DNA of 64,000 nt from Flavobacterium ginsenosidimutans (GCF_003254625.1 NZ_QJRJ01000079.1:1-64000); one strand, 5' to 3'; shown: positions 36,332-45,367, numbered from the stretch's first letter. Made by a program: numbers and translations. Notes: generated from the letters alone by a model not told the origin.

Positions 36332-36339
36332 AATGAAGA
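36322..36339 (-). promoter_or_regulatory. Candidate response-regulator site (direct repeat) 1
   Basis: ATGAAGA at 36322-36328 and 36333-36339, period 11 bases, beginning 11 bases right of the -7 box. The same arrangement occurs at 38829-38846. OmpR-family proteins typically bind direct repeats with 10-11-base period; assignment to the adjacent regulator is inferred. Confidence 0.55.
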
Positions 36340-36365
36340 TAAAGTCTTACAAGAAATTTTAACTT

Positions 36366-37694
36366 TTAATTAGCTTTTTCAAACACTAAGATAAAAGTGG
36401 TTCCTTCATTTAAAACCGATTTCACTTTTATTTGAATATGATGAAAAGATGCAATACTTTGTGCAATCGCAAGCCCTAACCCCTGCCCTTCCTGATCGGA
36501 ATTGATTCTGGCAAAACGGCTGAATATTTTTTCAGTCTGCGATTCATCCATTCCTATTCCTGAATCTTTTACTGAAATGAAATAATGTTCATCAACAAAA
36601 CCATCTTCTACTATAATATTTCCACCAGATTTATTGTACTTAATGGCATTTGTAGCTAAATTATATAAGAGAATATGAATTAATGTTTTATTCCCAGTAA
36701 AGACAAAGCCATTCTGCATTTTATTTTCGAAGTGAATTTCTTTGTCATCAATTCGATCCTGAAGATCTTCATACAAATCTGAAATTATTTCGCGAAGATC
36801 AATTTCTTCATTCGCTTCATATTGATTATTATCAATTCTAGAAATCAAGAGAAGATTATTGATGATTTTTTTTAGCATATCTAATGTCTTTAGCGAACCA
36901 GCAATTTTATCAACTGCATTATCGTCTAAAGATTCATTCTGCAATAAGTTTTCAAGTTTGTTTTTGAGCAGTGCAATTGGCGTAAGAAGTTCGTGTGAAA
37001 CATTCGAAATAAACTGTTTCTCTTTTTTAAAAACTTCAGCAATTCGATCCATCATTTGATTCAGAACAAAATCCAATTCTCTAAAATCTCTCGAAGCTGC
37101 TTTTATCGGAGTATGATCAAATGTTTCCGGTTCGTTTACTCGCCTTATTTTGGTATCAATAATTTTGTAAAACGGCTTTAAAAGATATTCTATATAAAAA
37201 GTATCGGCCAAAAAAGTAATAAATAGAATGACCACAAAAACTATTATAATAAAGAGTTTAATTACAAAAGTCAAATCGTTAACCTCGCTCAAACTGCTTC
37301 CAATTTCAAGCTGATAGTCTTGACCTTCATACACAAAATGATGCTGCAAAATTCGATATTCGTTTTCTTCTCCTTCTATTTTTCGATACTCATTACTAAA
37401 AGTTGTTTTCTTTTGATGTAATTGCATTGGAACGCGAGAAAGCACTAAAAACTCACTGTGAAGAGTTGAAAACTCCGAAAAAGTTTCAGTTGAATCATCT
37501 GGATTTTCTATAAAATCATTTATTTCTTCCTGATTTAAGTACTCAATAAATTTCTTCTTTTTCTCTAAAAGACTATTATTGATATGATGATAGACCACAT
37601 TTTCAACCAAAAGGGGAAGCATTAGCCATAAAACCAAAATGACCAACAATCTTGTCATGGCATTAAAAATGGCTAATTGATGTTTTATTTTCAC
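36366..37694 (-). CDS. Sensor histidine kinase
   Basis: The 442-residue inner-membrane kinase has an N-terminal helix (RLLVILVLWLMLPLLV), a periplasmic sensor region of about 125 residues, and a second helix near 165-185. HisKA follows with the phospho-acceptor His in SNVSHELLTPIALLKNKL near residue 235, then HATPase_c: N box NLATNAIKYN, G1 DSGIGMDE, F box FSRF, G2 GQGLGLAIA. All catalytic motifs are intact. It starts 10 bases after the response regulator stop, so the pair forms one operon. The signal sensed is unknown. Confidence 0.93.
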   Translation of the reverse strand: MKIKHQLAIFNAMTRLLVILVLWLMLPLLVENVVYHHINNSLLEKKKKFIEYLNQEEINDFIENPDDSTETFSEFSTLHSEFLVLSRVPMQLHQKKTTFSNEYRKIEGEENEYRILQHHFVYEGQDYQLEIGSSLSEVNDLTFVIKLFIIIVFVVILFITFLADTFYIEYLLKPFYKIIDTKIRRVNEPETFDHTPIKAASRDFRELDFVLNQMMDRIAEVFKKEKQFISNVSHELLTPIALLKNKLENLLQNESLDDNAVDKIAGSLKTLDMLKKIINNLLLISRIDNNQYEANEEIDLREIISDLYEDLQDRIDDKEIHFENKMQNGFVFTGNKTLIHILLYNLATNAIKYNKSGGNIIVEDGFVDEHYFISVKDSGIGMDESQTEKIFSRFARINSDQEGQGLGLAIAQSIASFHHIQIKVKSVLNEGTTFILVFEKAN

Positions 37695-37704
37695 AAGAAT
37701 CGTT

Positions 37705-38379
37705 TTATTCGTTTATACGATAACCAACATTTCGAACAGTTTCAAACCAATCTATTGCTGCATGTTTATCTAATTTCTTTCTGAGATTTCGAACATGAAC
37801 ATCAATAAAATTAGAATCTGAATTTACCTCTAAAATATCTCCCCAAATATGTTCGGTTAACTGAAGACGAGTAATAACACGATTTTTATTTAGAACCAAA
37901 TATTGAAAAATATCGAATTCTTTTTTCGTAAGACTAATTGGCTGATCATTAAAACTTACTTTATAATCCTGAAGCTGTAAAACAAAATCATGAATCGTAA
38001 GATTATTTAAAGTAAAACCGTGTATTCTTCGAATAACAGCAAATAATCTTGCGCTTAATTCTGTCAAAGCAAAAGGTTTAGTCAAATAATCGTCGGCGCC
38101 AAGATGAAGTCCGTTGATTCTATCATCCAGTTCTCCTCTAGCCGTTAAAACAATAACTGCCATTTTTGATTTTGTTTTTCTAACGGTCTGCAGCACTTCA
38201 AAACCATCGCCATCGGGAAGCCCCAAATCCAGTAGCATGGCATCATAATCATTACTATTAAACTCTTCTAAAGCATCACTGCAAGTATGCGCAATCTTGC
38301 AGATGTACCCTGCATTACACAAAAAATCATAAACTTCTACGGCAAGTTCTCGATTATCTTCTACAATCAAAACATTCAT
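37705..38379 (-). CDS. OmpR-family response regulator
   Basis: The 224-residue regulator has a receiver domain (MNVLIVEDNRELA, phospho-acceptor Asp in MLLDLGLPDG, ViVLTARGE, YLTKPFAL) and a C-terminal winged helix-turn-helix (ISLTKKEFDIFQYLVLN, RLQLTEHIWG, NFIDVHVRNLRKKL). I use the ATG at 38379, where the receiver begins; an in-frame ATG at 38400 would add seven residues. Candidate targets are the two flanking small secreted protein genes, which share an 11-base-period direct repeat. Confidence 0.93.
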   Translation of the reverse strand: MNVLIVEDNRELAVEVYDFLCNAGYICKIAHTCSDALEEFNSNDYDAMLLDLGLPDGDGFEVLQTVRKTKSKMAVIVLTARGELDDRINGLHLGADDYLTKPFALTELSARLFAVIRRIHGFTLNNLTIHDFVLQLQDYKVSFNDQPISLTKKEFDIFQYLVLNKNRVITRLQLTEHIWGDILEVNSDSNFIDVHVRNLRKKLDKHAAIDWFETVRNVGYRINE

Positions 38380-38455
38380 AAACAAGGTGTTTAAGCACAA
38401 TTAAAATTAATCATTTAAAAAGAAGAAAAAACAGCATTGTCAAAACATTAACGAA

Positions 38456-38485
38456 AAAAGCTGACAAATTTCTTTATCAGCTTTT
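38456..38485 (-). terminator. Terminator of small secreted protein 2
   Basis: Stem AAAAGCTGA/TCAGCTTTT (38456-38464 and 38477-38485) lies downstream of the small gene at 38561 and upstream of the response regulator. It separates these units and resembles the terminator at 35980-36015. Confidence 0.8.
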
Positions 38486-38560
38486 ACCACCGGCATTCTT
38501 CATAATTATCCTTCCTGTTTTGTTTCCTTACAATCCTTTGAAAACAAAACAAAAACAATA

Positions 38561-38767
38561 TTATTTTTTCACTTCTGCTTTTGGGGTTTCTGTTTTTGCA
38601 GTTTCACTTTTTGCTGATTTTGCTTTTTTCTCAGATTTGTGTTTTTTAGGATGTTTTGTTGCTTTTACTTCTTTAGCTGGAGTTTCTTTTCCTGTTTTTG
38701 CTGGAAAAGCATGAACCATTGCACTTGTTCCTAAAACTGCTACTAGTACCATTAATAAATTTCTCAT
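38561..38767 (-). CDS. Small secreted Lys-rich protein 2
   Basis: The 68-residue product has a signal peptide (MRNLLMVLVAVLGTSAMVHA) and a basic low-complexity mature part (KATKHPKKHKSEKKAKSAKS, KTETPKAEVKK). It shares the VAVLGT core of the signal and the Lys/Ala/Glu/Pro bias with the protein at 36070-36261. It has no Cys and no recognised domain. It lies 181 bases upstream of the response regulator, with a terminator in between. Function unknown; a basic periplasmic or surface peptide that binds anionic polymers is one possibility. Confidence 0.78.
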   Translation of the reverse strand: MRNLLMVLVAVLGTSAMVHAFPAKTGKETPAKEVKATKHPKKHKSEKKAKSAKSETAKTETPKAEVKK

Positions 38768-38810
38768 GATTTCTAAGATTTAATAATTAATAACCTTTTA
38801 ATTTATACCT

Positions 38811-38818
38811 CAAAATTA
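38811..38818 (-). promoter_or_regulatory. Promoter -7 box of small secreted protein 2
   Basis: Minus strand TAATTTTG, 43 bases before the ATG. The -33 position falls inside the direct repeat at 38829-38846 and lacks a clear TTG, which would fit a promoter needing an activator. Confidence 0.6.
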
Positions 38819-38828
38819 TCCTGACAAC

Positions 38829-38846
38829 ATGAAGAAAAAATGAAGA
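38829..38846 (-). promoter_or_regulatory. Candidate response-regulator site (direct repeat) 2
   Basis: ATGAAGA at 38829-38835 and 38840-38846, period 11, starting 11 bases right of the -7 box. Spacing and distance equal those at 36322-36339. Confidence 0.55.
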
Positions 38847-38957
38847 AATCGTACCTAATGAATATTTTAACTAGACATTAACTATTCGGATAATTTTCGA
38901 GAAGCAAATCGTTTTTTAAAACCCAATTGTTTATTTTTACAGACTAATATTTTTTAT

Positions 38958-41801
38958 ATGTCAACTCAAAAACGCCTTTTTCTTCTAGATGCTTATGCAC
39001 TAATTTTTCGTGGTTATTATGCTTTTATAAAAAACCCGAGAATCAACTCAAAAGGAATGGATACATCTGCAATTATGGGTTTTATGAACTCACTTTTGGA
39101 TGTTATTAAAAGAGAAAAACCAGATCATTTAGCCGTTGCTTTCGACAAAGGCGGAAGCCATGTAAGAACCGAAATGTTCGTAGAATACAAAGCCAATCGT
39201 GATGCAACGCCAGAGGCTATTAAAATTGCCGTTCCGTATATTCAGGAATTATTGCGAGCAATGCATATTCCTATTATTGAAGTCGAGGGCTGTGAAGCCG
39301 ATGATTTAATTGGAACTATTGCCAAACAAGCAGAGAAACAAAACTACAAAGTCTTCATGGTAACGCCAGATAAGGATTTTGCACAATTGGTTTCTGAAAA
39401 TATATTTATGTACAAACCTGCTCGTATGGGCAACGGAATTGAAATTTGGGGAATCCCAGAAGTTTTGGCAAAATTTGAGATTGAAAGACCAGACCAAGTA
39501 ATTGATTTTCTTGGAATGATGGGTGACGCCGTGGATAATATTCCAGGATTGCCTGGAGTTGGTGAAGTTACAGCCAAAAAGTTCCTGAAAGAATTTGGTA
39601 CAATGGAAAACCTTTTAGAAAATACACATTTACTAAAAGGAAAAATGAAAGAAAACATCGAAGCTAATAAAGACAAAGGTATTTTGTCTAAAAAACTGGC
39701 AACAATTATTTGCGACTGCGATGTAACCTTCAACGAAGATGATTACGAACTTTCGCGTCCTGATATCGAAAAAACAGATGCTATTTTTCAAGAATTAGAA
39801 TTTAGAAGAATGGCGGAACAGTTTGATAATTTATTTAAAACTGATGGCACACAAACTGCTACTCCAGCTCCTGATGCCAAATTATACAAAAAACCGCAAC
39901 CTAAAAACGAAGACCAATTTGATCTTTTTGGCGGTGGCGGAACTCTTGACGATGAAAACCCTGAAAGTGCAAAAACTTCGTTTTATAATACTTTAGAAAA
40001 CACAGAACATTCTTACCAAACCATTCAAGGCGATTTAGGAATTAAATTGCTTTTGCAGAATTTAGAAAAACAAACTGCGGTTTGTTTTGACACAGAAACG
40101 ACTGGAATTGATGCTTTACACGCAGAATTGGTCGGAATGTCTTTCTCGTACGAAAAAGGAAAAGCATTTTATGTTCCGTTTCCGGAAAGCCGAGAAGAGG
40201 CTCAAACTTTGATTAACAAATTTGTTCCGTTTTTTGAAAATGAAAACATTGAGAAAATCGGACAGAACTTAAAGTACGATTTAAAAATCCTTTCTAATTA
40301 TGGTGTAACCGTAAAAGGAAAACTTTTTGACACCATGATTGCACATTATCTGATTAATCCAGATATGCGTCATAATATGGATATTTTAGCCGAAACGTAT
40401 TTGAAATATTCTCCAAAATCTATTGAAACTTTAATTGGTAAAAAAGGAAAAAATCAACTTAATATGCGCGATGTTCCTTTGGAAGATATTAAAGAATATG
40501 CTGCCGAAGATGCCGATGTTACATTACAATTAAAAGAAATCTTTACAGCTGAATTAGATAAAACAGAAACTAAAAAGTTATTTGATGAAATCGAAATTCC
40601 GTTAGTAAGCGTTTTGGCTGATATGGAAACAGAAGGTATTCGTTTAGATGTTGACTTCCTTAAAGAAATGTCTTCTGAAATGGATGTCGAAATCAAATCT
40701 TTGGAACAAAAAATTTACGAAACAGCTGGCGAAAAATTCAATTTAGCTTCTCCAAAACAATTAGGTGACATTTTATTTGATAAAATGAAGATTGGCGGAG
40801 CAAAACAAAAGAAGACTAAAACAGGTCAATATGCAACTGGGGAAGAAGTTTTGACTTATTTGGCTAATGACAACCCAATAGTAAAACAGATTCTGGATTG
40901 GCGTCAAATGGTAAAACTACAAAGCACTTATATTTTAGCTTTACCTGAACAAGTAGATAAAAAGACTTTACGCGTTCATACTGATTATATGCAAACTGTC
41001 GCTGCAACGGGACGTTTAAGTTCTAATAACCCGAACTTGCAGAACATTCCAATTCGTACCGAAAGAGGGCGTCAGATTCGTAAAGCATTTGTGGCTCGCG
41101 ATGAAAACTACACTTTAATCTCTGCCGATTACTCTCAAATCGAATTGCGAATTATTGCTGCTTTAAGCGGTGAAGAAAATATGATTAAAGCTTTCCAAAA
41201 TGGAGAAGACATTCACAGAGCTACTGCTGCGAAAGTTTTTGATGTGGCGCTAGAAGAAGTTTCTCGCGAACAAAGAAGCAATGCTAAAACCGTAAACTTT
41301 GGAATTATCTACGGTGTTTCTGCTTTCGGATTAAGCAATCAGACTTCGTTATCAAGAAGCGAAAGTGCCGCATTGATTGATGCTTATTATAAAACATATC
41401 CACGTCTTAAATCTTATATTTCAGAACAAGTTGAATTTGCTCGTGAAAAAGGTTATGTGCAAACTATTTTAGGGCGTCGCAGATATTTAAAAGATATTAA
41501 TTCGGCAAATGCTGTTGTAAGAAGCGCTGCAGAACGAAATGCTGTAAATGCTCCAATTCAAGGAAGCGCTGCCGATGTGATTAAAATTGCAATGATCAAT
41601 ATTCATAAAAAACTTCGCGACGAAAACTGGAAATCAAGAATGTTGCTTCAAGTACATGATGAGCTTGTGTTCGATGTTCACAACGATGAACTCGAGAAAA
41701 TTCAGCCTATGATTAAACACGAAATGGAAAACGCGTTTAAAATGTCTGTTCCTTTAGAAGTTGAACTTGGAATGGGTAAAGACTGGTTAGAAGCGCATTG
41801 A
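38958..41801 (+). CDS. polA: DNA polymerase I
   Basis: PolA fills gaps and removes RNA primers in replication and repair. The 947-residue protein has the 5'-3' exonuclease domain (about 1-300; CEADDLIGTIA, GLPGVGEVTAKKFL), the 3'-5' proofreading domain (about 345-530) and the polymerase domain. Proofreading residues are all present: DTETTG, NLKYDLK and YAAEDADV. Polymerase motifs are SADYSQIELRI (A), RSNAKTVNFGIIYG (B) and LQVHDELVF (C). It stands alone. Length is normal for Bacteroidota. Confidence 0.97.
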   Translation: MSTQKRLFLLDAYALIFRGYYAFIKNPRINSKGMDTSAIMGFMNSLLDVIKREKPDHLAVAFDKGGSHVRTEMFVEYKANRDATPEAIKIAVPYIQELLRAMHIPIIEVEGCEADDLIGTIAKQAEKQNYKVFMVTPDKDFAQLVSENIFMYKPARMGNGIEIWGIPEVLAKFEIERPDQVIDFLGMMGDAVDNIPGLPGVGEVTAKKFLKEFGTMENLLENTHLLKGKMKENIEANKDKGILSKKLATIICDCDVTFNEDDYELSRPDIEKTDAIFQELEFRRMAEQFDNLFKTDGTQTATPAPDAKLYKKPQPKNEDQFDLFGGGGTLDDENPESAKTSFYNTLENTEHSYQTIQGDLGIKLLLQNLEKQTAVCFDTETTGIDALHAELVGMSFSYEKGKAFYVPFPESREEAQTLINKFVPFFENENIEKIGQNLKYDLKILSNYGVTVKGKLFDTMIAHYLINPDMRHNMDILAETYLKYSPKSIETLIGKKGKNQLNMRDVPLEDIKEYAAEDADVTLQLKEIFTAELDKTETKKLFDEIEIPLVSVLADMETEGIRLDVDFLKEMSSEMDVEIKSLEQKIYETAGEKFNLASPKQLGDILFDKMKIGGAKQKKTKTGQYATGEEVLTYLANDNPIVKQILDWRQMVKLQSTYILALPEQVDKKTLRVHTDYMQTVAATGRLSSNNPNLQNIPIRTERGRQIRKAFVARDENYTLISADYSQIELRIIAALSGEENMIKAFQNGEDIHRATAAKVFDVALEEVSREQRSNAKTVNFGIIYGVSAFGLSNQTSLSRSESAALIDAYYKTYPRLKSYISEQVEFAREKGYVQTILGRRRYLKDINSANAVVRSAAERNAVNAPIQGSAADVIKIAMINIHKKLRDENWKSRMLLQVHDELVFDVHNDELEKIQPMIKHEMENAFKMSVPLEVELGMGKDWLEAH

Positions 41802-41803
41802 TA

Positions 41804-41840
41804 ATTTTAGATTTCAGATTGTTGATTTTAGATTTATAAA
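41804..41840. repeat. Short word-repetitive intergenic spacer
   Basis: Directly after polA, TTTTAGATTT occurs twice with TCAGATTGTTG between. The same vocabulary (TTTAGATTTCAGATT and its complement AATCTAAAATC) fills the spacer at 59691-59783, which suggests one repeat family. Confidence 0.45.
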
Positions 41841-41861
41841 CAAACTAAATTGTGGCTTTTA

Positions 41862-42371
41862 ATGAGGAAAAGAAAAATCTTAATTAAGATATTTTTTATT
41901 TTAATGACATTAGGAATTCCCCAATTTGGTAATTCTCAAATAAATGATGAAAATATTAGATTAAAAGTTCTTCATAAAAATGTTGTGGGAAAAGAATTTG
42001 TTTTTGGAAAATGGAGTGAGAAAGGAGGAACAGAAACTTCTTTAACCTATTTAGGAATTTTAAAAACTAACAAAGGAAGAACCTACAAAATCATGAATTA
42101 TATTTGGACGTGGGGCATGTCATATCGAAGCACAAGTAGAATACTGGTATTTAATGACAAAAATCAATATTTAGGAAATTATTACGCTCCAACAGAAAGT
42201 AGTTTGCCTAAGAAAATTAAAGATGGTATTTTAATCTTTGCAAATAAAGATCATAAATGCGACAAAAAGATTATTTCAAAAATTAGTTTCAAAAATGGAT
42301 TGCCAAAAGAAATTTACGTTGCATGTAATAATACTTATGGATATAATCTCGTATTTGACGGAACTAACTAA
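41862..42371 (+). CDS. Exported protein of unknown function
   Basis: I do not recognise this 169-residue protein. It begins with a signal peptide (MRKRKILIKIFFILMTLGIP, then QFGNSQ), followed by a mature part with alternating beta-like segments (GKEFVFGKWSEKGGTETSL, YKIMNYIWTWGMSYRSTSR, KNQYLGNYYAPTES). One Cys pair (HKCDK and VACNN) could form a disulfide. Start ATG 41862 gives the best signal peptide. It sits between polA and a convergent regulator gene, alone. Confidence 0.7.
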   Translation: MRKRKILIKIFFILMTLGIPQFGNSQINDENIRLKVLHKNVVGKEFVFGKWSEKGGTETSLTYLGILKTNKGRTYKIMNYIWTWGMSYRSTSRILVFNDKNQYLGNYYAPTESSLPKKIKDGILIFANKDHKCDKKIISKISFKNGLPKEIYVACNNTYGYNLVFDGTN

Positions 42372-42393
42372 AAACTTCAAATCTATTTTCATA

Positions 42394-42426
42394 AAAAAAC
42401 CATCAGTTTCAGCTGATGGTTTTTTA
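42394..42426. terminator. Bidirectional terminator
   Basis: Stem CCATCAG/CTGATGG (42400-42406 and 42413-42419) flanked by A6 and T7 between convergent genes. Confidence 0.92.
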
Positions 42427-42429
42427 GTT

Positions 42430-43455
42430 TTATTTTTTTCGAGTCGATTCTCTTTCTTTCAATTTTGTTTTGATGACGATTGTTTCGTATTCAGAAATTG
42501 TTCCTTCTGGCTCTTCCAATCTTTCGATTAATCTTTTTGCAGCAACTTCTCCAATTTCAACTCCATGCTGACTTACTGTAGTCAAACTTGGCGATAAACG
42601 TCTTGAAGCTAGAATTCCGTCTGCAAAACCAATGATTGAAATATCTTCTGGCACTCTAAATCCTTTTTTCAAACTTACTCTTAATGCCGCAACCGAATCA
42701 TTTTCATCCAAAGCAAAAATTCCGTCAATTTTATGATCAAAAATTCCTTCGATTTTAGCCTTCATGTCTTCTTCAGAATCGGTACGAAGAATAATTTTTT
42801 CGTTAACCGGAATATTATTGTCTTTTAGAGCTTTCAAGTATCCTTCTGTTCTTAATCTTCCAACACTTATATTATCTACAGAAGAAATCAACGCAATATT
42901 TTTACATCCTAAATCAATTAAATGCTGTGTAGAGTTTAAAGCTGAATCAAAATCATCAACCACAACTTTATCACAATCTACTTCATCAGCAATACGATCG
43001 AACATTACAATTGGAGTTCCATCGTTTATAATTTCTGAAAAGTGATTGTAATCCTGAAGTTTTTGTGCCTCCTGAGAAACAGAAAGAATAAATCCATCAA
43101 TTGTTCCGTTGCTCAACATTTCTAATGTATGAACTTCTTTCTCTAAAGATTCATTCGAAATACACGTAATTACATTATATCCTTTTTTATCGGCAACTTT
43201 CTCGATACCGCTAAAAACCTTAGCAAAAAAAGAGTTTAATATATTAGGTATAATTACACCTATCGTTTTTGTCTTACGATTCTTTAAATTCAGACCAATA
43301 ACATTCGGCTTATAATTTTTGAGTTTTGCATACTCTTTAATCTTCACCTTCGTTTGCTCACTAATTTCCGGACTGTCGTTCAGAGCTTTAGACACTGTTG
43401 ACACCGAAACTCCTAGTTCTTTCGCAATTTGTTTTAGAGTTGCTTTAGCTTTCAT
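42430..43455 (-). CDS. LacI-family transcriptional regulator
   Basis: The 341-residue regulator has the LacI helix-turn-helix (ATLKQIAKELGVSVSTVSKA) and hinge, then a periplasmic-binding-protein-like effector domain (TIGVIIPNILNSFFAKVFSG, DGFILSVSQEAQ, VMFDRIADEVDCDKVVVDD, IIGFADGILASRRLSPSLTT). Members usually respond to sugars. No sugar-utilisation genes lie next to it, so its target is not evident; the divergent ferritin-like genes are the nearest candidates. Confidence 0.93.
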   Translation of the reverse strand: MKAKATLKQIAKELGVSVSTVSKALNDSPEISEQTKVKIKEYAKLKNYKPNVIGLNLKNRKTKTIGVIIPNILNSFFAKVFSGIEKVADKKGYNVITCISNESLEKEVHTLEMLSNGTIDGFILSVSQEAQKLQDYNHFSEIINDGTPIVMFDRIADEVDCDKVVVDDFDSALNSTQHLIDLGCKNIALISSVDNISVGRLRTEGYLKALKDNNIPVNEKIILRTDSEEDMKAKIEGIFDHKIDGIFALDENDSVAALRVSLKKGFRVPEDISIIGFADGILASRRLSPSLTTVSQHGVEIGEVAAKRLIERLEEPEGTISEYETIVIKTKLKERESTRKK

Positions 43456-43479
43456 CTATAAAAGTTTATGTAATTAATA

Positions 43480-43508
43480 CAAATATAGTAGAATTACCGA
43501 AAATACAA
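43480..43508 (-). promoter_or_regulatory. Promoter of the LacI-family gene
   Basis: Minus strand TTG (43506-43508), 18 bases, TATATTTG (43480-43487). Full consensus, 24 bases before the ATG. Confidence 0.83.
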
Positions 43509-43664
43509 TAAAAAACAACTAGCTGTCTTTCAAATTATACCATTTATTCGAAATAATATTAAAAAAGCAGATTTTTCTGAAACCGCATCTCCTAAAATTT
43601 CGTTAATAATTAAATACCAAACAACTAATGGCCAATGTTGTTAACCTATTAAAAAAACTTGATT

Positions 43665-44411
43665 ATGAAAAACGAAGTTAAAATTCATGAAGTTGACCCT
43701 TCACTGAATAGCAGAAGGAGCTTTCTTAAGCTCAGTGGATTAACATTAGTGACCACAGGTTTGGTTCTAGCTGGCTGCAGCGACAATGATAATGATGACA
43801 ATATGCCTGACACTTCTCTGCCGGGAATCAGAAATGGTGTCTTCGACTTAGGTTCTGGAGATTTTGGAGTATTAACGTATGCCTATGCTCTAGAACAATT
43901 AGAAGCCGACTTTTATACTAAAGTAGTAAATTCGAGCAGTTTCAACACAACATTCAGTAGTGTGGAACAAGAAGTTTTAACTGACTTATACCATCACGAA
44001 GTAGTTCATCGAGATTTTTTCAAAGCTGCTTTGAATGGAGCGCTTCCCGATCCAAGTTCACAATTACTTCCTACTCTAGCCTTTAATTATGGTTCTTTAA
44101 ATTTCAACAGCCGCACTGAAGTTCTTGCTACTGCAAAAGCGCTAGAAGACACTGGGGTTGCTGCTTATAATGGAGCGGGAAAATTAATTAAAACAGCAGA
44201 CTATTTATTATTGGCAGGAAAAATTGTTTCTGTAGAAGCAAGACATGCTGCGGCAATAAGAAGTTTGATTAATCCGAATTCTAATGATTTTGCTGGAGAC
44301 GACATTGTAAATATGTCAACAGGATTAGACGACGCAAAAGATCCGTCTAAAATTCTGCCTATCGCTGCGAATTTTATTACCACACAATTTACAGCTAAAT
44401 ACTTACCTTAA
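43665..44411 (+). CDS. Exported ferritin-like protein 1 (lipoprotein, Tat-like signal)
   Basis: The 248-residue protein belongs to the Ferritin_2-like family. Residues 15-40 read SRRSFLKLSGLTLVTTGLVL then AGCSDND, a twin-arginine signal ending in a lipobox, so it is likely exported folded and lipidated. Four-helix-bundle iron ligands are suggested by LEQLEADFY, DLYHHEVVHRDFF, LEDTGVAAY and VSVEARHAAAI (Glu and His at helix positions expected of a di-iron site). It may bind iron or detoxify oxidants at the cell envelope; this is inferred. Start chosen at ATG 43665. The next gene, 25 bases on, is a paralogue. Confidence 0.85.
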   Translation: MKNEVKIHEVDPSLNSRRSFLKLSGLTLVTTGLVLAGCSDNDNDDNMPDTSLPGIRNGVFDLGSGDFGVLTYAYALEQLEADFYTKVVNSSSFNTTFSSVEQEVLTDLYHHEVVHRDFFKAALNGALPDPSSQLLPTLAFNYGSLNFNSRTEVLATAKALEDTGVAAYNGAGKLIKTADYLLLAGKIVSVEARHAAAIRSLINPNSNDFAGDDIVNMSTGLDDAKDPSKILPIAANFITTQFTAKYLP

Positions 44412-44436
44412 TATAAACCAGTAAAACTTAGAAATT

Positions 44437-45249
44437 ATGAACATTTTAAAATTTATAGAATCCTTTACTGATGATAACTTAATGAAAAGTACTGGATCAA
44501 GAAGAGACAGTTTTACTCAGTTTGGGAATATCGGAAAAAATTTAGCTTTAGCATCAATTCCGTTTGGATTGTCGGCTCTTACCAATAAAGTTTTCGCACA
44601 AGATATTACAGCAACTCCCGCAACACCTATTGGTGCCTTGCAATTTGCCTTAACCTTAGAATATCTTGAAGACGAATTTTACGCAATGGCTTTAGATTCT
44701 GGAGTAATTCCAGCTTCTGAAAATGGCGGACGCGATTTAAAAGTATTTCAACAAATTGCTGCACACGAATCTGATCACGTAAAATTTTTAATTGCAGGTT
44801 TAGGAGGTTCAGCAAGTGCCAATTTTGTTCCAAAACCAACTTTTGACTTTACAGTTGGAGGCGCTTTTGATCCGTTTGGAGATTACCCAACCTTTTTAGC
44901 ACTAGCGCAAGCTTTTGAAGATACGGGAGTTCGAGCTTATAAAGGACAGGCTGCTAATTTAATTACTACACCAGATTTATTAACTGCAGCCTTGCAAATT
45001 CATTCTGTTGAAGCACGCCACGCTTCAGAAGTTAGAAGATTGAGAGGTTTAAAAGGATGGATTTCCAATGCTGAAAGAGGCGTAGGTATGCCAGCAGCAA
45101 CACAAGCTGTATACGATGGCGAAGGCGTAACCATGCAGGCGGGATTTAATACTGCAACTGCTTTTGGTCCTGCAGCAGGCTCAGAAGCTTATGATGAGCC
45201 ACTTACAACACAACAAGTTGTTGATATTGCCAATATATTTATTGTATAA
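44437..45249 (+). CDS. Exported ferritin-like protein 2
   Basis: The 270-residue paralogue of the preceding protein has the same di-iron helix signatures: LEYLEDEFYAMAL, QIAAHESDHVKFL, AFEDTGVRAYKGQ and IHSVEARHASEVRRL. Its N-terminus contains STGSRRDSFTQFGN and a hydrophobic stretch ending KVFAQ, a degenerate Tat-like signal without lipobox, so it is probably soluble in the periplasm. The two proteins may form a hetero-oligomer. The pair forms an operon ending in a strong terminator. Confidence 0.85.
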   Translation: MNILKFIESFTDDNLMKSTGSRRDSFTQFGNIGKNLALASIPFGLSALTNKVFAQDITATPATPIGALQFALTLEYLEDEFYAMALDSGVIPASENGGRDLKVFQQIAAHESDHVKFLIAGLGGSASANFVPKPTFDFTVGGAFDPFGDYPTFLALAQAFEDTGVRAYKGQAANLITTPDLLTAALQIHSVEARHASEVRRLRGLKGWISNAERGVGMPAATQAVYDGEGVTMQAGFNTATAFGPAAGSEAYDEPLTTQQVVDIANIFIV

Positions 45250-45270
45250 TCGATTTTTCTAAATATTTAA

Positions 45271-45303
45271 CCGTCTTTACTTTATTGTAGAGACGGTTTT
45301 TTT
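45271..45303 (+). terminator. Terminator of the ferritin-like pair
   Basis: Stem CCGTCTTTAC/GTAGAGACGG (45271-45280 and 45287-45296, one G-T pair) followed by T8. Confidence 0.92.
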
Positions 45304-45367
45304 ATTGGCTAAATAATTAAAAAACTGAAGTCCTGATTTTCAGCAGATAAAATATTCTTTCAGGTAT

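Noticed and set aside
43456-43664. Promoter for the ferritin-like pair
   Set aside because: No TTG-N17-23-TAnnTTTG match on the plus strand was found, so no promoter was annotated; another sigma factor remains possible.
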